Below, in pieces: positions 8,137-17,767 of a DNA stretch of 64,000 bases (within the stretch, counting starts at the first letter, position 1; the number at the start of each line of letters is the position of its first letter). The notes beneath the pieces are model-generated. The model did not search any database, was not told the origin of the DNA, and saw nothing but the letters and a program-made list of their open reading frames with translations. The position numbers and the translations under genes were made by a program. This stretch comes from Rhizobium sp. R711. Lineage in GTDB: Bacteria; Pseudomonadota; Alphaproteobacteria; Rhizobiales; Rhizobiaceae. The stretch lies in contig NZ_LOKZ01000010.1 in the NCBI RefSeq assembly GCF_002211365.1, forward strand, positions 45,324 to 109,323, in the 5' to 3' direction.

Positions 8137-8418
8137 TTATCGACGGCTCATCAATCCGAAAAGATAGGCGACGCCGGCTGTCACGGCGAGCGCGAAGATC
8201 GGCTCCTCCCGTACCTTGTCGCGCAGTCGTTCCGTCATGACCGAGGCTTCGTCGGCTACGGCGGTCTTGGCGCCGTGTCCAAGCGCCACAACGCTTTCGG
8301 ACAGGCGTGCAAGGTCTTCACGCAATGCTGCGACCTGTGCGGAAAGATCGTCTGCCGCGATCTCCGCCTTCACACGCGCGGTTGCTGACTGGGCGGAGGC
8401 GGTTTTCATATCGGCCAT
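8137..8418 (-). CDS. DUF883/ElaB-like membrane-anchored protein
   Basis: A 93-residue protein with an Ala/Glu-rich amphipathic coiled coil (about residues 12-70), then a C-terminal membrane helix (PIFALAVTAGVAYLFGL) ending in basic residues. This is the layout of the DUF883 (ElaB/YqjD-like) family, tail-anchored inner-membrane proteins linked to stationary phase. A perfect EcfG-type promoter lies 30-55 bp upstream, and GGAG precedes the ATG. It is probably a member of the general stress regulon. Confidence 0.8.
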   Translation of the reverse strand: MADMKTASAQSATARVKAEIAADDLSAQVAALREDLARLSESVVALGHGAKTAVADEASVMTERLRDKVREEPIFALAVTAGVAYLFGLMSRR

Positions 8419-8447
8419 GGTCTGCTCCTCTTTTCCGGATGCTGTTC

Positions 8448-8473
8448 AACGATTTAGTCCCGGGAAAGGTTCC
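8448..8473 (-). promoter_or_regulatory. EcfG (RpoE2-type) promoter of the DUF883 gene
   Basis: On the minus strand: GGAAC (8473-8469), 17 bases, CGTT (8451-8448). This is an exact match to the GGAAC-N16/17-CGTT general-stress consensus of alphaproteobacteria, about 30 bp before the ATG. Confidence 0.7.
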
Positions 8474-8634
8474 GGCATCCGGGATCTTTTGCGGCGCGAG
8501 GTGCTCCTGCATGGTTGCAGGTATAGCGCAGATGTTTTCGCGCGATAACCCTTCATTTCCTGCCGGCTTTGTTCTAAGGAACGTCGAAAGCTTTGCCCGC
8601 GAACGGGCGAATATAATGCGAGGTTTGCGTTTCG

Positions 8635-10527
8635 ATGTTCGATCTTCTGAGAAGAGCTGCTCATACCTGGGTTGCCAAGCTCCTCATGCTGCTTCTGGTC
8701 GCCTCTTTCGGCATCTGGGGCGTGTCACGGTCGCTGATATCAGGTGGCAGCAGCACGACGGTCGTCAGCGTTGGAGACCAGCACGTCGATGTAAACGAAT
8801 TTCGTCTGGCTTATCAGCGACAGGTCGCAAATCTCAGCCAACAGTTCGGCATGCGCCTGACGCCCGACCAGGCTCGCGCCTTTGGCGTCGAACAGCAGGT
8901 GCTGGCACAGCTCGTCGCCGGCGCATCGCTCGACCAGTTGGCGAACGACATGAACCTTGGCTTGTCGCAGGATCGGCTAGCGCAGTTGATCGGTGACGAC
9001 CCGGCCTTCAAGGCGGTCAACGGCCAGTTCGACCGCACGCTCTTTACGTCGCGACTGCGTAATGCCGGTATCCGCGAGGACGACTACATCAAGGAGCGCA
9101 GCAAGGTTGCCGTCCGCAGCCAGATCGTCGACGCTATCTCGAACGGCTTCACGGCGCCGAAGACGCTCGTCGATGCGCTCAAGCTCCATCGCCAGGAAAG
9201 CCGTGGCATCGATTACCTCCTGCTGACCAATGCCAATATCGAGCCGATCAAGGCGCCTGCCGAGGATGTGCTCGCCAAGTGGTTTGAAGGTGCCAAGACG
9301 CGCTACCGCGCGCCGGAATACCGCAAGGTCGCTTTCCTCAAGCTTCAGCCGGAGGATATCGCCGATGCTGCGTCTGTTACGGACGATCAGATCCGCGAGG
9401 ATTTCGAAAAGCGTAAGGACAGCTTCCGCACTCCCGAGACCCGCACGATCGAGCAGCTGACCTTCCAGAACAAGGATCTTGCCAACGCTGCCGCAACCGC
9501 GTTGAAGACCGGTACGACGTTCGATCAACTGGTGACCGATCAGGGCAAGACGGCAACCGACGTGTTCCTGGGTGAGTTCTCCAAGGACAAGGTTCCTGAT
9601 CAGGCAATTGCCGATGCGGCCTTTGCAGTGTCGAAGGATGGCGGAACGACACCTGTTGTCGATGGTACCTTCGGCCCGGTCATTCTCCGCGTCAGCAACA
9701 TCAAGCCCGAGAGCGTGAAGAGCCTTGACGAGGTCAAGGAAGAGATCCGTAAGCAATTGGCCGTCTCCAATGCCTCGCAAGAACTCATCAATGTACACGA
9801 TCAGATCGAGGATCTGCGTGGCTCTGGGTCGACGCTGGAACAGATTGCAGAGCAGCTTAAGCTGAAGGCAGTCGTGATCGATGCCGTCGATGCCACTGGC
9901 CTCGACAAGGATGGCAATGAGGTCAAGGATATTCCGGCCAAGCAGCAGGTTCTTGGCGCAGCCTTCCGGACGGACGCCGGCGCGGACGCGCCTTCCCTTT
10001 CGATCGGTACAGACGGCTATCTCTGGTTCGAAGTCCGTGATGTCACACCGGAGCGCGACCGCCCACTGAGCGAAGTGCACGATAAGGCCGTCGCCGACTG
10101 GACGGCCCAACAACAGAAGCTCGAACTTGCCAAGAAGGCCGAGGAACTGAAGCAGCAGGCACAGAAGGGAACATCGCTCGCCGATATCGCCGCGCCGCTT
10201 GGCATTACGGTTGAAAGCAAGAGTGGCATCACCCGTGGCACGGATGACGCCGTTCTTGGCCGCGCCGGTGTCAGCGCCGCATTCTCCGGCCCGATTGACA
10301 CGATTGCCAATGCCGTTGGCGCCGACCCGACAACGCAAATCCTTCTCAAGGTCACTGAAGTCAACACGGAACCGACGGGTGACGTGCTCAACAACCAGGA
10401 CCAGCAGATCACAGCAACGGCAAACGCCGCCGGCGACGACATTCTCGATCAGATGGTCAACCTGCTGCAAACGCAGTACGGCGCATCGATCAATCAGTCT
10501 CTCGCCGATCAGGCGGCAGTCCGCTAA
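8635..10527 (+). CDS. ppiD: periplasmic peptidyl-prolyl isomerase/chaperone PpiD
   Basis: A 630-residue inner-membrane-anchored folding factor. It has a single N-terminal membrane helix (WVAKLLMLLLVASFGIWGV, about residues 13-31), a SurA_N-type chaperone domain (about 35-165), a parvulin-type PPIase region (about 240-380) and a long C-terminal helical and beta part. PpiD works near the Sec translocon on emerging periplasmic proteins. It heads a plus-strand cluster: trpD begins 15 bp after its stop. The parvulin region is divergent, so isomerase activity is uncertain, as in E. coli PpiD. Confidence 0.9.
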   Translation: MFDLLRRAAHTWVAKLLMLLLVASFGIWGVSRSLISGGSSTTVVSVGDQHVDVNEFRLAYQRQVANLSQQFGMRLTPDQARAFGVEQQVLAQLVAGASLDQLANDMNLGLSQDRLAQLIGDDPAFKAVNGQFDRTLFTSRLRNAGIREDDYIKERSKVAVRSQIVDAISNGFTAPKTLVDALKLHRQESRGIDYLLLTNANIEPIKAPAEDVLAKWFEGAKTRYRAPEYRKVAFLKLQPEDIADAASVTDDQIREDFEKRKDSFRTPETRTIEQLTFQNKDLANAAATALKTGTTFDQLVTDQGKTATDVFLGEFSKDKVPDQAIADAAFAVSKDGGTTPVVDGTFGPVILRVSNIKPESVKSLDEVKEEIRKQLAVSNASQELINVHDQIEDLRGSGSTLEQIAEQLKLKAVVIDAVDATGLDKDGNEVKDIPAKQQVLGAAFRTDAGADAPSLSIGTDGYLWFEVRDVTPERDRPLSEVHDKAVADWTAQQQKLELAKKAEELKQQAQKGTSLADIAAPLGITVESKSGITRGTDDAVLGRAGVSAAFSGPIDTIANAVGADPTTQILLKVTEVNTEPTGDVLNNQDQQITATANAAGDDILDQMVNLLQTQYGASINQSLADQAAVR

Positions 10528-10542
10528 GGGGAACAGAAGCGC

Positions 10543-11559
10543 ATGACCGATCTGAAGCCGCTTTTGGCGAAGGCTGCGAGCCGCGAGCCGCTGACACGTG
10601 AGGAGGCCCGCGAGGCCTTTGAGATTCTGATGTCCGGTCAGGCGACGCCTTCGCAGATCGGCGGTTTCCTGATGGCATTGCGCGTCCGCGGTGAAACTGT
10701 CGACGAGATCGTCGGCGCCGTCACGACGATGCGCTCGAAGATGCTGACCGTCGATGCACCTGCTGACGCAATCGACATTGTCGGGACCGGCGGCGACGCA
10801 AGCGGGACCTACAATATCTCGACGCTGGCCGCCCTTATCGTCGCCGGTGCTGGTGTACCTGTGGCGAAGCATGGCAACCGGGCCCTGAGCTCGAAATCGG
10901 GTGCGGCAGACAGCCTTGCCGCTCTCGGCGTCAAGCTGGATGTAACCCCTGAGGTGATCTCGCGGTGCATTCGCGAGGCTGGTGTGGGATTCATGTTCGC
11001 CCAGCAGCATCACTCCGCCATGCGCCATGTTGGCCCCACGCGTGTCGAGCTCGGCACGCGCACCATCTTTAATTTGCTCGGCCCCCTCTCCAATCCGGCT
11101 GGTGTCCTCCGCCAGTTGCTTGGCGTCTACGCGCCGCAGTGGGTCGTCCCGATTGCCGAGGTCATGCGCGATCTCGGCTCGGAAAGCGTGTGGGTTGTTC
11201 ACGGCGACGGCCTCGACGAAATCACAACAACAGGAAAGACGAGTGTCGCCGCACTCGAGGGCGGCAAGATCCGCACCTTTGAATTATCGCCATCAGATTT
11301 CGGTGTTGAGCCCTGCCGCCTGGAGGCCATCAAGGGCGGAGACGGCGTGGTGAATGCGGCCGCGCTGCGCGACGTGTTGAGCGGCGCGAAGAATGCCTAC
11401 CGCGATATTGCGCTCGCCAATGCGGCGGCCTCGCTGGTGATATCCGGCAAGGCTCAGCTACTCGAGGACGGCATGCGGCTTGCCACGCAGTCCCTGGACA
11501 GCGGAGCGACGGCCGCGGCGCTCGACAAACTCGTCGCGGTGTCGAACGACATCGACTAG
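10543..11559 (+). CDS. trpD: anthranilate phosphoribosyltransferase
   Basis: A 338-residue enzyme that transfers phosphoribose from PRPP to anthranilate, the second step of tryptophan synthesis. It shows the PRPP-binding GTGGD (residues 81-85) and KHGNR (109-113), an SGAAD segment and the usual length of the family. It lies 15 bp downstream of ppiD and 9 bp upstream of trpC. No Trp leader peptide or attenuator was seen, so it is probably read through from ppiD. trpE and trpF are not in the window. Confidence 0.97.
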   Translation: MTDLKPLLAKAASREPLTREEAREAFEILMSGQATPSQIGGFLMALRVRGETVDEIVGAVTTMRSKMLTVDAPADAIDIVGTGGDASGTYNISTLAALIVAGAGVPVAKHGNRALSSKSGAADSLAALGVKLDVTPEVISRCIREAGVGFMFAQQHHSAMRHVGPTRVELGTRTIFNLLGPLSNPAGVLRQLLGVYAPQWVVPIAEVMRDLGSESVWVVHGDGLDEITTTGKTSVAALEGGKIRTFELSPSDFGVEPCRLEAIKGGDGVVNAAALRDVLSGAKNAYRDIALANAAASLVISGKAQLLEDGMRLATQSLDSGATAAALDKLVAVSNDID

Positions 11560-11568
11560 GATAGATCC

Positions 11569-12381
11569 ATGACCGACATCCTGAAGAAGATCGAACTCTA
11601 CAAGCGGGAAGAGATCGCCGCCGCAAAGGCGAAAGTATCGCTGGCTGATCTGAAGGCGATGCAGGCGGATCAATCGGCGCCGCGCGGCTTTTACCGCTCG
11701 CTCGTTGCGAAACGCGAGGCCGGCCAGTACGGTCTCATCGCTGAGATCAAGAAGGCCAGTCCCTCCAAAGGACTGATCAGACCCGAGTTCGATCCACCGT
11801 CGCTAGCCAAGGCCTATGAACTTGGAGGCGCGGCATGCCTTTCGGTATTGACGGACACGCCAAGCTTCCAGGGCGCGCCGGAGTTTCTTATGGCGGCGCG
11901 TGCAGCGTGTTCGCTGCCGGCGCTGCGCAAGGATTTCATGTTCGAGACCTATCAGGTGCAGGAAGCGCGCGCCTGGGGCGCCGATTGCATTCTGCTGATC
12001 ATGGCCTCGCTCTCGGACGACGACGCAAAGCGCCTTGAAGACGAAGCCTTTGGGCTCGGTATGGATGTGCTGGTGGAAGTCCACGATGCCGAGGAGATGG
12101 AGCGTGCGCTGAAACTCTCCTCCCTGCTCGTTGGGATCAACAATCGCAATCTGCGAACATTCGAAGTCGGCCTTGAGGTCAGCGAGAAGCTCGCGCCGAT
12201 GGTTCCCGGGGATCGTCTGCTGGTGGGCGAAAGCGGCATTTTCACGAACGCAGATTGCAAGCGCCTGCAGGCAGTCGGAATCAACACCTTCCTGGTCGGC
12301 GAGAGCCTGATGCGCAAGGAAGACGTTGCAGCGGCCACGCGCGCACTACTCTTCGCCGAAGCCGCTCAGGCGGCCGAGTGA
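11569..12381 (+). CDS. trpC: indole-3-glycerol-phosphate synthase
   Basis: A 270-residue (beta/alpha)8 barrel that closes carboxyphenylaminodeoxyribulose phosphate to indole-3-glycerol phosphate. It has the [12 protein letters not shown] substrate segment, the catalytic LRKDFM strand and a VGESGIF phosphate-binding end. It is monofunctional, with no TrpF domain fused. It is separated from moaC by a single base, which indicates tight co-translation. Confidence 0.97.
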   Translation: MTDILKKIELYKREEIAAAKAKVSLADLKAMQADQSAPRGFYRSLVAKREAGQYGLIAEIKKASPSKGLIRPEFDPPSLAKAYELGGAACLSVLTDTPSFQGAPEFLMAARAACSLPALRKDFMFETYQVQEARAWGADCILLIMASLSDDDAKRLEDEAFGLGMDVLVEVHDAEEMERALKLSSLLVGINNRNLRTFEVGLEVSEKLAPMVPGDRLLVGESGIFTNADCKRLQAVGINTFLVGESLMRKEDVAAATRALLFAEAAQAAE

Positions 12382-12382
12382 T

Positions 12383-12883
12383 ATGAGCGGCGGCCAATCC
12401 GGTCTCACACACATTGACGCCTCCGGCGAGGCGCGCATGGTCGATGTCGGCGACAAGGTCGAGACCACGAGGGTTGCGACCGCCGAAGGCCACGTGCGAA
12501 TGGCGGCTGCGACCCTTGATCTCATTCGGGCGGGCAATGCGAAGAAGGGGGACGTGATCGGCACGGCACGCCTGGCCGGCATCATGGCGGCCAAGCAAAC
12601 GAGTAATCTCATCCCGCTCTGCCATCCCTTGATGCTGACGAAAGTTTCGGTCGACATCACGGAGGATGCCGATCTTCCTGGTTTGCGCGTCACTGCAACG
12701 GTGAAGCTGACGGGCAAGACCGGCGTGGAAATGGAAGCCTTGACAGCCGTTTCTGTTACCTGCTTGACGATATACGACATGGCCAAGGCTGCCGACAAGG
12801 CCATGGAAATCGGCGGCATCAGGTTGCTCGAAAAATCAGGCGGTAAGTCTGGAGACTTTCGTCATCCGGAGTACGGCAAATGA
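12383..12883 (+). CDS. moaC: cyclic pyranopterin monophosphate synthase MoaC
   Basis: A 166-residue enzyme that, with MoaA, converts GTP to cyclic pyranopterin monophosphate, the first molybdenum cofactor intermediate. The active-site LCHPL is at residues 79-83 and [10 protein letters not shown] at 111-120. The ATG at 12383 lies one base after the trpC stop, and the stop overlaps the moeA start by 4 bp (ATGA). MoaA is not encoded here. Confidence 0.97.
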   Translation: MSGGQSGLTHIDASGEARMVDVGDKVETTRVATAEGHVRMAAATLDLIRAGNAKKGDVIGTARLAGIMAAKQTSNLIPLCHPLMLTKVSVDITEDADLPGLRVTATVKLTGKTGVEMEALTAVSVTCLTIYDMAKAADKAMEIGGIRLLEKSGGKSGDFRHPEYGK

Positions 12884-14103
12884 GCATGCTGCCCGTTGCT
12901 GAGGCACAGGATCGCCTGCTGTCACGCGCAAAGCCGGTCCAGACGATTGAAACTGTTTCCTTGACGGAGGCCGAAGGCCGTGTACTGGGAGCTGATGTTA
13001 AAGCGAGGCTGACCCAACCCCCTTTCGACGCATCCGCGATGGATGGGTACGCCCTGCGCCGTGACGACGCGCCGGAGCCCGGCGCCGAGCTGAGGCTGAT
13101 AGGCATGTCGTCCGCCGGTCATGGGTTCGAGGGTGTTATCGGCAAGGGTGAGACTGTTCGGATCTTCACCGGCGCCCCGGTTCCGCCGGGCGCTGATAGC
13201 GTCTTGCTGCAGGAGGATGCAGAGAAAATCGAAGGCGGTATCAGGACGACATTCCCTGTTCGTCTTGGTCAGCACGTCCGGCCTCGCGGTCAGGACTTTC
13301 TTGAAGGCGAAGCGGTGCTCAAGGCAGGCACTGCGCTGGATTTCTCCCGCCTAACAGTGGCGGCCGGAATGAACCATGCCTCCCTTGAGGTCTGGCGCAA
13401 GCCGGTGGTCGCGTTGCTTGCGACAGGCGACGAATTGCTGCCACCCGGAAGCTCACCGGCTCCAGCGCAGATCATTGCGTCTAGCACCTTCGGCATCGCT
13501 GCCTTGGCGCGCAAGGCTGGAGCCGAGGTTCTTGATCTCGGGATCGTGCCCGACGACAAGGCGGCGATTTCGGCGGCGATCGAGCGCGCAAGGCGGGCCG
13601 AGGTCGATGTTATTGTGACACTCGGCGGAGCCTCGGTCGGCGACCACGATCTGGTACAGGCTACGCTCCTCGCGTCGGGTATGAAGCTCGATTTCTGGCG
13701 GATTGCGATGCGACCCGGCAAACCGTTGATGGTGGGCAGCCTCGGCGAAGTGCATGTCCTTGGCCTACCCGGAAACCCGGTATCAAGCCTGGTCTGCGGG
13801 CTGCTGTTCCTTGAGCCGTTGATTCGCAAGCTGGCCTCACTGCCGCCGGTCAAACGCGACGCGACTGTCGAGGCGGCTGCAACGCTCCGTGCCAACGACC
13901 AGCGGCAGGACTATGTCCGAGCCACACTGTCGCGATCGTCAGCGGGCGTGCTGGCGGCAAAGCCGTTCGCCAAGCAGGACTCGTCCATGATGAAGATATT
14001 TGCCGAGGCCGACTGCTTGATCGTTCGGCCGCCTCATGCACCGGAACTCAGCGCGGGGAGTCCCTGCCCAGTGATGTTGCTAAGGCCCGACCTTCTCGAC
14101 TGA
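12880..14103 (+). CDS. moeA: molybdopterin molybdenumtransferase MoeA
   Basis: A 407-residue cytoplasmic enzyme that inserts molybdate into adenylated molybdopterin. It has the MoeA N-terminal domains (ASAMDGYAL), a MoCF_biosynth domain with ATGDEL and [11 protein letters not shown], and a C-terminal beta domain. It overlaps moaC by 4 bp. In many rhizobia moeA is followed by lexA; here it is followed by an ACT-domain gene instead. Confidence 0.96.
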   Translation: MSMLPVAEAQDRLLSRAKPVQTIETVSLTEAEGRVLGADVKARLTQPPFDASAMDGYALRRDDAPEPGAELRLIGMSSAGHGFEGVIGKGETVRIFTGAPVPPGADSVLLQEDAEKIEGGIRTTFPVRLGQHVRPRGQDFLEGEAVLKAGTALDFSRLTVAAGMNHASLEVWRKPVVALLATGDELLPPGSSPAPAQIIASSTFGIAALARKAGAEVLDLGIVPDDKAAISAAIERARRAEVDVIVTLGGASVGDHDLVQATLLASGMKLDFWRIAMRPGKPLMVGSLGEVHVLGLPGNPVSSLVCGLLFLEPLIRKLASLPPVKRDATVEAAATLRANDQRQDYVRATLSRSSAGVLAAKPFAKQDSSMMKIFAEADCLIVRPPHAPELSAGSPCPVMLLRPDLLD

Positions 14104-14162
14104 CGCCGTCGAGCCTCATTTGCGCTACTGAGTATTTTCCTGGGAACAGAAGCAGGATTGAG

Positions 14163-14612
14163 ATGACGACGGAGGCTGTCAAGGACACACAGGCCATGCT
14201 CTCCGGCATGAGGCCGACACTCATGGAGGGCGAGTTCGTATTCTGTGTGACATCTGACGAGGATGTCGCTCGGCTTGCGCTGCCCGATGCACTCGCCTGG
14301 TTTCGCGAGCGCGAAGGAATCTCCGTGATCCTCTCGAAGCGGCGGGCCGCGGAACTCGGCTTCAATTGCGATACGCCGATGCGGCGTATCGTTCTCGAAG
14401 TTTTTTCGTCGCTGGAAGGTGTCGGCCTGACGGCCACCGTTGCCTCCGCGTTGGCAACCCACTCAATCCCATGCAACATGGTAGCAGCCTACCACCACGA
14501 TCATGTTTTCGTTCCTGCCGCGATGGCGGATTTGGCGCTTGAGGTCTTGCTGAAGCTGCAAGAAGCGTCGTCGAATCGAGTGTCCTCGTTGATCAGGACT
14601 CCGCTAGAGTGA
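14163..14612 (+). CDS. ACT-domain protein
   Basis: A 149-residue protein with two ACT-like halves: a first half with an EGEFVFC strand and a second half with VGLTATVASALATHSIP and FVPAAMADLALEVL. Stand-alone ACT proteins of this type (DUF2241-like) bind amino acids or act as small regulators. AGGATTGAG precedes the ATG. It is 59 bp after moeA and could be the last gene of the trp-moa cluster. Its last 20 bp overlap the end of the convergent methyltransferase gene. The ligand is unknown. Confidence 0.75.
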   Translation: MTTEAVKDTQAMLSGMRPTLMEGEFVFCVTSDEDVARLALPDALAWFREREGISVILSKRRAAELGFNCDTPMRRIVLEVFSSLEGVGLTATVASALATHSIPCNMVAAYHHDHVFVPAAMADLALEVLLKLQEASSNRVSSLIRTPLE

Positions 14613-15285
14613 ACACCCCGCCGATCGCCCCCTGCCCAGTCGAACCGTCGCCGAAATCGGGGGCAGCGTATTCAGCCACCAGCCTTAGGGCCGCGAGTGG
14701 CAGCGACTGCCTGCGTGGATCTCCGATGAGCACGTCAATGCCTGCCTTGCGACTGGCCACAAGGAACGGCAAGACCCTCGCTGCCAGCCGGGCATCGTAG
14801 AAGACGTCGCCTGCAAGGATGACATCGACATCCGGTGGAGCGCCGGCGAGCACATCGGCGCTCGTCACTTCGATTGCGACGCCGTTCGCTTCCGCGTTGA
14901 GACCGATTGCTGCGATCGCGTTCGTGTCGATCTCCGCGGCAAGTACGTGGGATGCTCCGCACTTTCGAGCCACGATCCCAACGATACCGGACCCAGAACC
15001 GAGATCGAGGACGCGGCGATCGCGAATGGTATCCGGATACCTCATAATATGCCGCGCAAGCAGCGTTCCGCCGGCCCAGTTGTAGGCCCAGTACGGCGGC
15101 GAACCGTTCGCATCGTTGGGTCTGAGACGTGAGAGCCTGCTTCCGGGATGAGCCGTATAGAGTATTATCTCCGACAGGTCAGGTGCTGGTTTCAGGTGAA
15201 GGTTTTCGACGATAAAGGCGCGAACGTCTGATAGGGGGAGAGCGCTGCGACTTGGCTTAGCCTCACGACGGTGCTGTCGGCTCAT
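14593..15285 (-). CDS. PrmA-like class I methyltransferase, possible ETF-beta lysine methyltransferase
   Basis: A 230-residue Rossmann-fold enzyme. SAM-binding motif I is LDLGSGSGIVGIVA (about residues 92-105), with AEIDTNAIA as the acidic loop, and AGDVFYD replaces the NPPY-type motif of PrmA. The PPYWAYNWAGGTLLA segment before it fits the family that includes eukaryotic ETFBKMT, a homologue of which in Agrobacterium is reported to methylate the electron-transfer flavoprotein beta subunit. That role is inferred; another protein or small-molecule target is possible. It is the last gene of a minus-strand group. Confidence 0.7.
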   Translation of the reverse strand: MSRQHRREAKPSRSALPLSDVRAFIVENLHLKPAPDLSEIILYTAHPGSRLSRLRPNDANGSPPYWAYNWAGGTLLARHIMRYPDTIRDRRVLDLGSGSGIVGIVARKCGASHVLAAEIDTNAIAAIGLNAEANGVAIEVTSADVLAGAPPDVDVILAGDVFYDARLAARVLPFLVASRKAGIDVLIGDPRRQSLPLAALRLVAEYAAPDFGDGSTGQGAIGGVFTLAES

Positions 15286-15304
15286 CCTCTTCCCGCTCGG
15301 CCAA

Positions 15305-15736
15305 TCAATAATTCTTCATCGCCAGATGCGGCATGCCGCCATCGGCGAACTCGTCGCCGAAAGCAACGAATCCGAAGCGTTCGTAGAGCGCTATTTTATC
15401 GCTTTGTGCCGTCAGGTAAAATCGGTTCTCGCGGGCGGATCGATGCTCGTTCATCGCATAGGTCAACATTGCGCTCGCGACGCCGTGTCCGCGCCATGGC
15501 TTACCGACGGCGACGCGGCCGATCTTCACATGCTCGTTCGTATGGATGGTGCGGAGCGTCCCGCAGACCTCGCCGCCTGCTACAGCGACGACATGATGCG
15601 CCGTCAGGTCGAGCGCATCAAACTCTTGATCGTCAGGGACATTTTGTTCGGCGATGAAGACCGCACGTCGGAGCCTGAACGCCTCATTGCAAAGGGTACT
15701 GAAAACAGGAACCGTCAAGACGATCGTATCTGTCAT
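15305..15736 (-). CDS. GNAT-family N-acetyltransferase
   Basis: A 143-residue single-domain acetyltransferase. It has the ElaA-like start EAFRLRRAVFIAEQNVP, the acetyl-CoA pyrophosphate loop VGKPWRGHGVASAML and the C-terminal ALYERFGF motif. The substrate is not predictable. It lies 19 bp upstream of the methyltransferase gene on the same strand and may be co-transcribed with it. Confidence 0.85.
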   Translation of the reverse strand: MTDTIVLTVPVFSTLCNEAFRLRRAVFIAEQNVPDDQEFDALDLTAHHVVAVAGGEVCGTLRTIHTNEHVKIGRVAVGKPWRGHGVASAMLTYAMNEHRSARENRFYLTAQSDKIALYERFGFVAFGDEFADGGMPHLAMKNY

Positions 15737-15792
15737 TGTCTTCTCCCCCTATTTCTAGCGGAGGCGCAAAAGCTGCGCCGCTGGCGGGATGA

Positions 15793-17670
15793 TTATCCCT
15801 TCTTTTTCGAGAACTTGGGCTTTGGGCCACTACTGCCCTTGCCCTCGAACTTCGCTTTGCCCGGCTTCTTGGCCCAGGGCTTTGAGTCGCGCCGCTCGTC
15901 GCTCCCGCCCTCGTTGCGGGCTTCTTTGCGGAACTTGCCTTTTGGGCGCTCATCGCTGAATTCACGACGCTCGCCAAAGGCCTTTTTGCCGGCATAGGCT
16001 TTGGAAGCCGCCGCAGGCTTGCTGAAATCGGGCGTGCCGTTGAGAGGCGTGACGCGGATGCCACGCTCCATCGTCTTGTTTGGACCGATCGACTGCAGGA
16101 AGGTGTCGGCGCTGTCCGCTGAAATCTCGACGTAGGTTTCGTCGGGCTGCATCTTGATCGCACCGATCTCCCGCTTCGTCAGATTGCCGTTCCGGCAAAG
16201 CATCGGGATCAACCAGCGTGGCTCTGCATTCTGCTTGCGACCGACCGATATCGAAAACCACACGCTCGCGCCGAAGTCATCGCGGGGACCTTTCTGATAT
16301 GGTTCGCGTGGACCGTCGGTGTGCTCGCGGCGCTTGCCGCCGCGGCTATCCTGGACCGAGACCTCGATCAGATCCTCCGGTGCAGACTGGTTGGACCGGT
16401 AGAGATTAACGAAGGCGGCGGCGAGCTTTTCGGCGCCATGTGTATCGAGGAGCCGCTGGACCAGGTCCCGCACCTCCTCGCTCGGAGCATCCTCGAAGAT
16501 GGGATCGGCAAGCAGCCGCGCCTCGTCACGTGCTGTGACCTCTTCCGCTGACGGCGGACGAGCCCAGGCGGCCGAGATGCCGGCGTTGTCGAGAAGGCGC
16601 TCTGCCTTGCGGCGCACATTCAGCGGTACGATCAGTGCACTGACGCCCTTGCGGCCGGCGCGACCGGTGCGGCCGCTGCGATGAAGCAGGGTTTCCGGAT
16701 TGGTCGGAAGGTCGGCATGTATGACAAGGTCAAGGCCCGGAAGGTCGATCCCGCGAGCGGCAACATCCGTTGCGATGCAGACGCGCGCACGTCCATCCCG
16801 CATCGCCTGTAGCGCATGGCTGCGCTCGTTCTGCGTCAGTTCGCCCGACAAGGCGACGACGTTGAAGTTGCGATTGTGAAAACGCGCAGTCAGATGGTTG
16901 ACCGCCGCGCGCGTCGAACAGAACACGATAGCGTTGGTCGCTTCATAGTACCGCAGGACGTTTATGATCGCGTTTTCGCGGTCGCTCGGCGACACGACAA
17001 GAGCGCGATATTCGATGTCCCCGTGCTGCTTTTCCTCGGTTGCCGTTGCGATCCGCACGGCATTTTTCTGATAGCTCTTCGCGAGCTTGGCGATGGCTGC
17101 CGGCACCGTTGCCGAGAACATCAGCGTGCGACGATCATCCGGGGAGGAATCCAGAATGAATTCGAGATCCTCTCGGAACCCGAGGTCGAGCATTTCGTCT
17201 GCTTCATCAAGCACGACAGCCTTGAGCGCGGATATATCGAGTGCGCCGCGACGGATATGATCGCAGAGGCGACCGGGTGTGCCGACAACGATGTGGCAAC
17301 CACGTTCCAGCGCGCGGCGCTCGCTACGGATGTCCATGCCGCCGACGCAGCTGACGATCAGCGCGCCGGTCGCTTCGTAAAGCCATTCCAGTTCGCGTTT
17401 GACCTGAAGCGCAAGCTCTCGCGTCGGTGCGATCACAAGGGCAAGCGGTTCGGCCGCGGGGCCAAAGCGTTCCGCGTCCTCGAGCAGCGTCGGCGCTAGC
17501 GCAAGGCCGAAGGCGACGGTCTTGCCTGACCCGGTCTGGGCAGAAACGAGGGCGTCCGACGCGGCGAGAGCCGGGTCGAGCATGGACTTTTGAACCGGCG
17601 TCAGCTCGGTGTAACCGCGCTTCACCAACGCCTTGGCGATCGCCGGAACGACGCCGTTAAAATCTGTCAT
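15793..17670 (-). CDS. DEAD-box ATP-dependent RNA helicase (DeaD/CsdA type)
   Basis: A 625-residue helicase. It has the Q motif, motif I AQTGSGKT, Ia PTRELA, Ib GTPGR, II DEAD, III SAT, V ATDVAARGID and VI HRSGRTGRAG. A DbpA-type RNA-binding domain follows (about residues 480-560), then a Lys/Arg/Gly-rich tail typical of cold-shock and ribosome-assembly helicases. It unwinds structured RNA in ribosome biogenesis or mRNA turnover. It stands alone, with 97 bp separating it from the cyclase gene upstream. Confidence 0.93.
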   Translation of the reverse strand: MTDFNGVVPAIAKALVKRGYTELTPVQKSMLDPALAASDALVSAQTGSGKTVAFGLALAPTLLEDAERFGPAAEPLALVIAPTRELALQVKRELEWLYEATGALIVSCVGGMDIRSERRALERGCHIVVGTPGRLCDHIRRGALDISALKAVVLDEADEMLDLGFREDLEFILDSSPDDRRTLMFSATVPAAIAKLAKSYQKNAVRIATATEEKQHGDIEYRALVVSPSDRENAIINVLRYYEATNAIVFCSTRAAVNHLTARFHNRNFNVVALSGELTQNERSHALQAMRDGRARVCIATDVAARGIDLPGLDLVIHADLPTNPETLLHRSGRTGRAGRKGVSALIVPLNVRRKAERLLDNAGISAAWARPPSAEEVTARDEARLLADPIFEDAPSEEVRDLVQRLLDTHGAEKLAAAFVNLYRSNQSAPEDLIEVSVQDSRGGKRREHTDGPREPYQKGPRDDFGASVWFSISVGRKQNAEPRWLIPMLCRNGNLTKREIGAIKMQPDETYVEISADSADTFLQSIGPNKTMERGIRVTPLNGTPDFSKPAAASKAYAGKKAFGERREFSDERPKGKFRKEARNEGGSDERRDSKPWAKKPGKAKFEGKGSSGPKPKFSKKKG

Positions 17671-17767
17671 GTTGTCTATCTTTCGGAAGTCTCGCGCGCA
17701 TGTTGCGCCCTGGCCAGCAGTTGCCGGTGGAGAAGTTGGCCGTTCCTACTCGGTCAGGCGGCAAATG

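Noticed and set aside
8977..11202. 741-codon open frame antisense to ppiD and trpD
   Set aside because: It mirrors two well-supported genes, has Arg/Asp/Leu-skewed composition typical of GC-rich antisense frames, and lacks a ribosome binding site or known domain.
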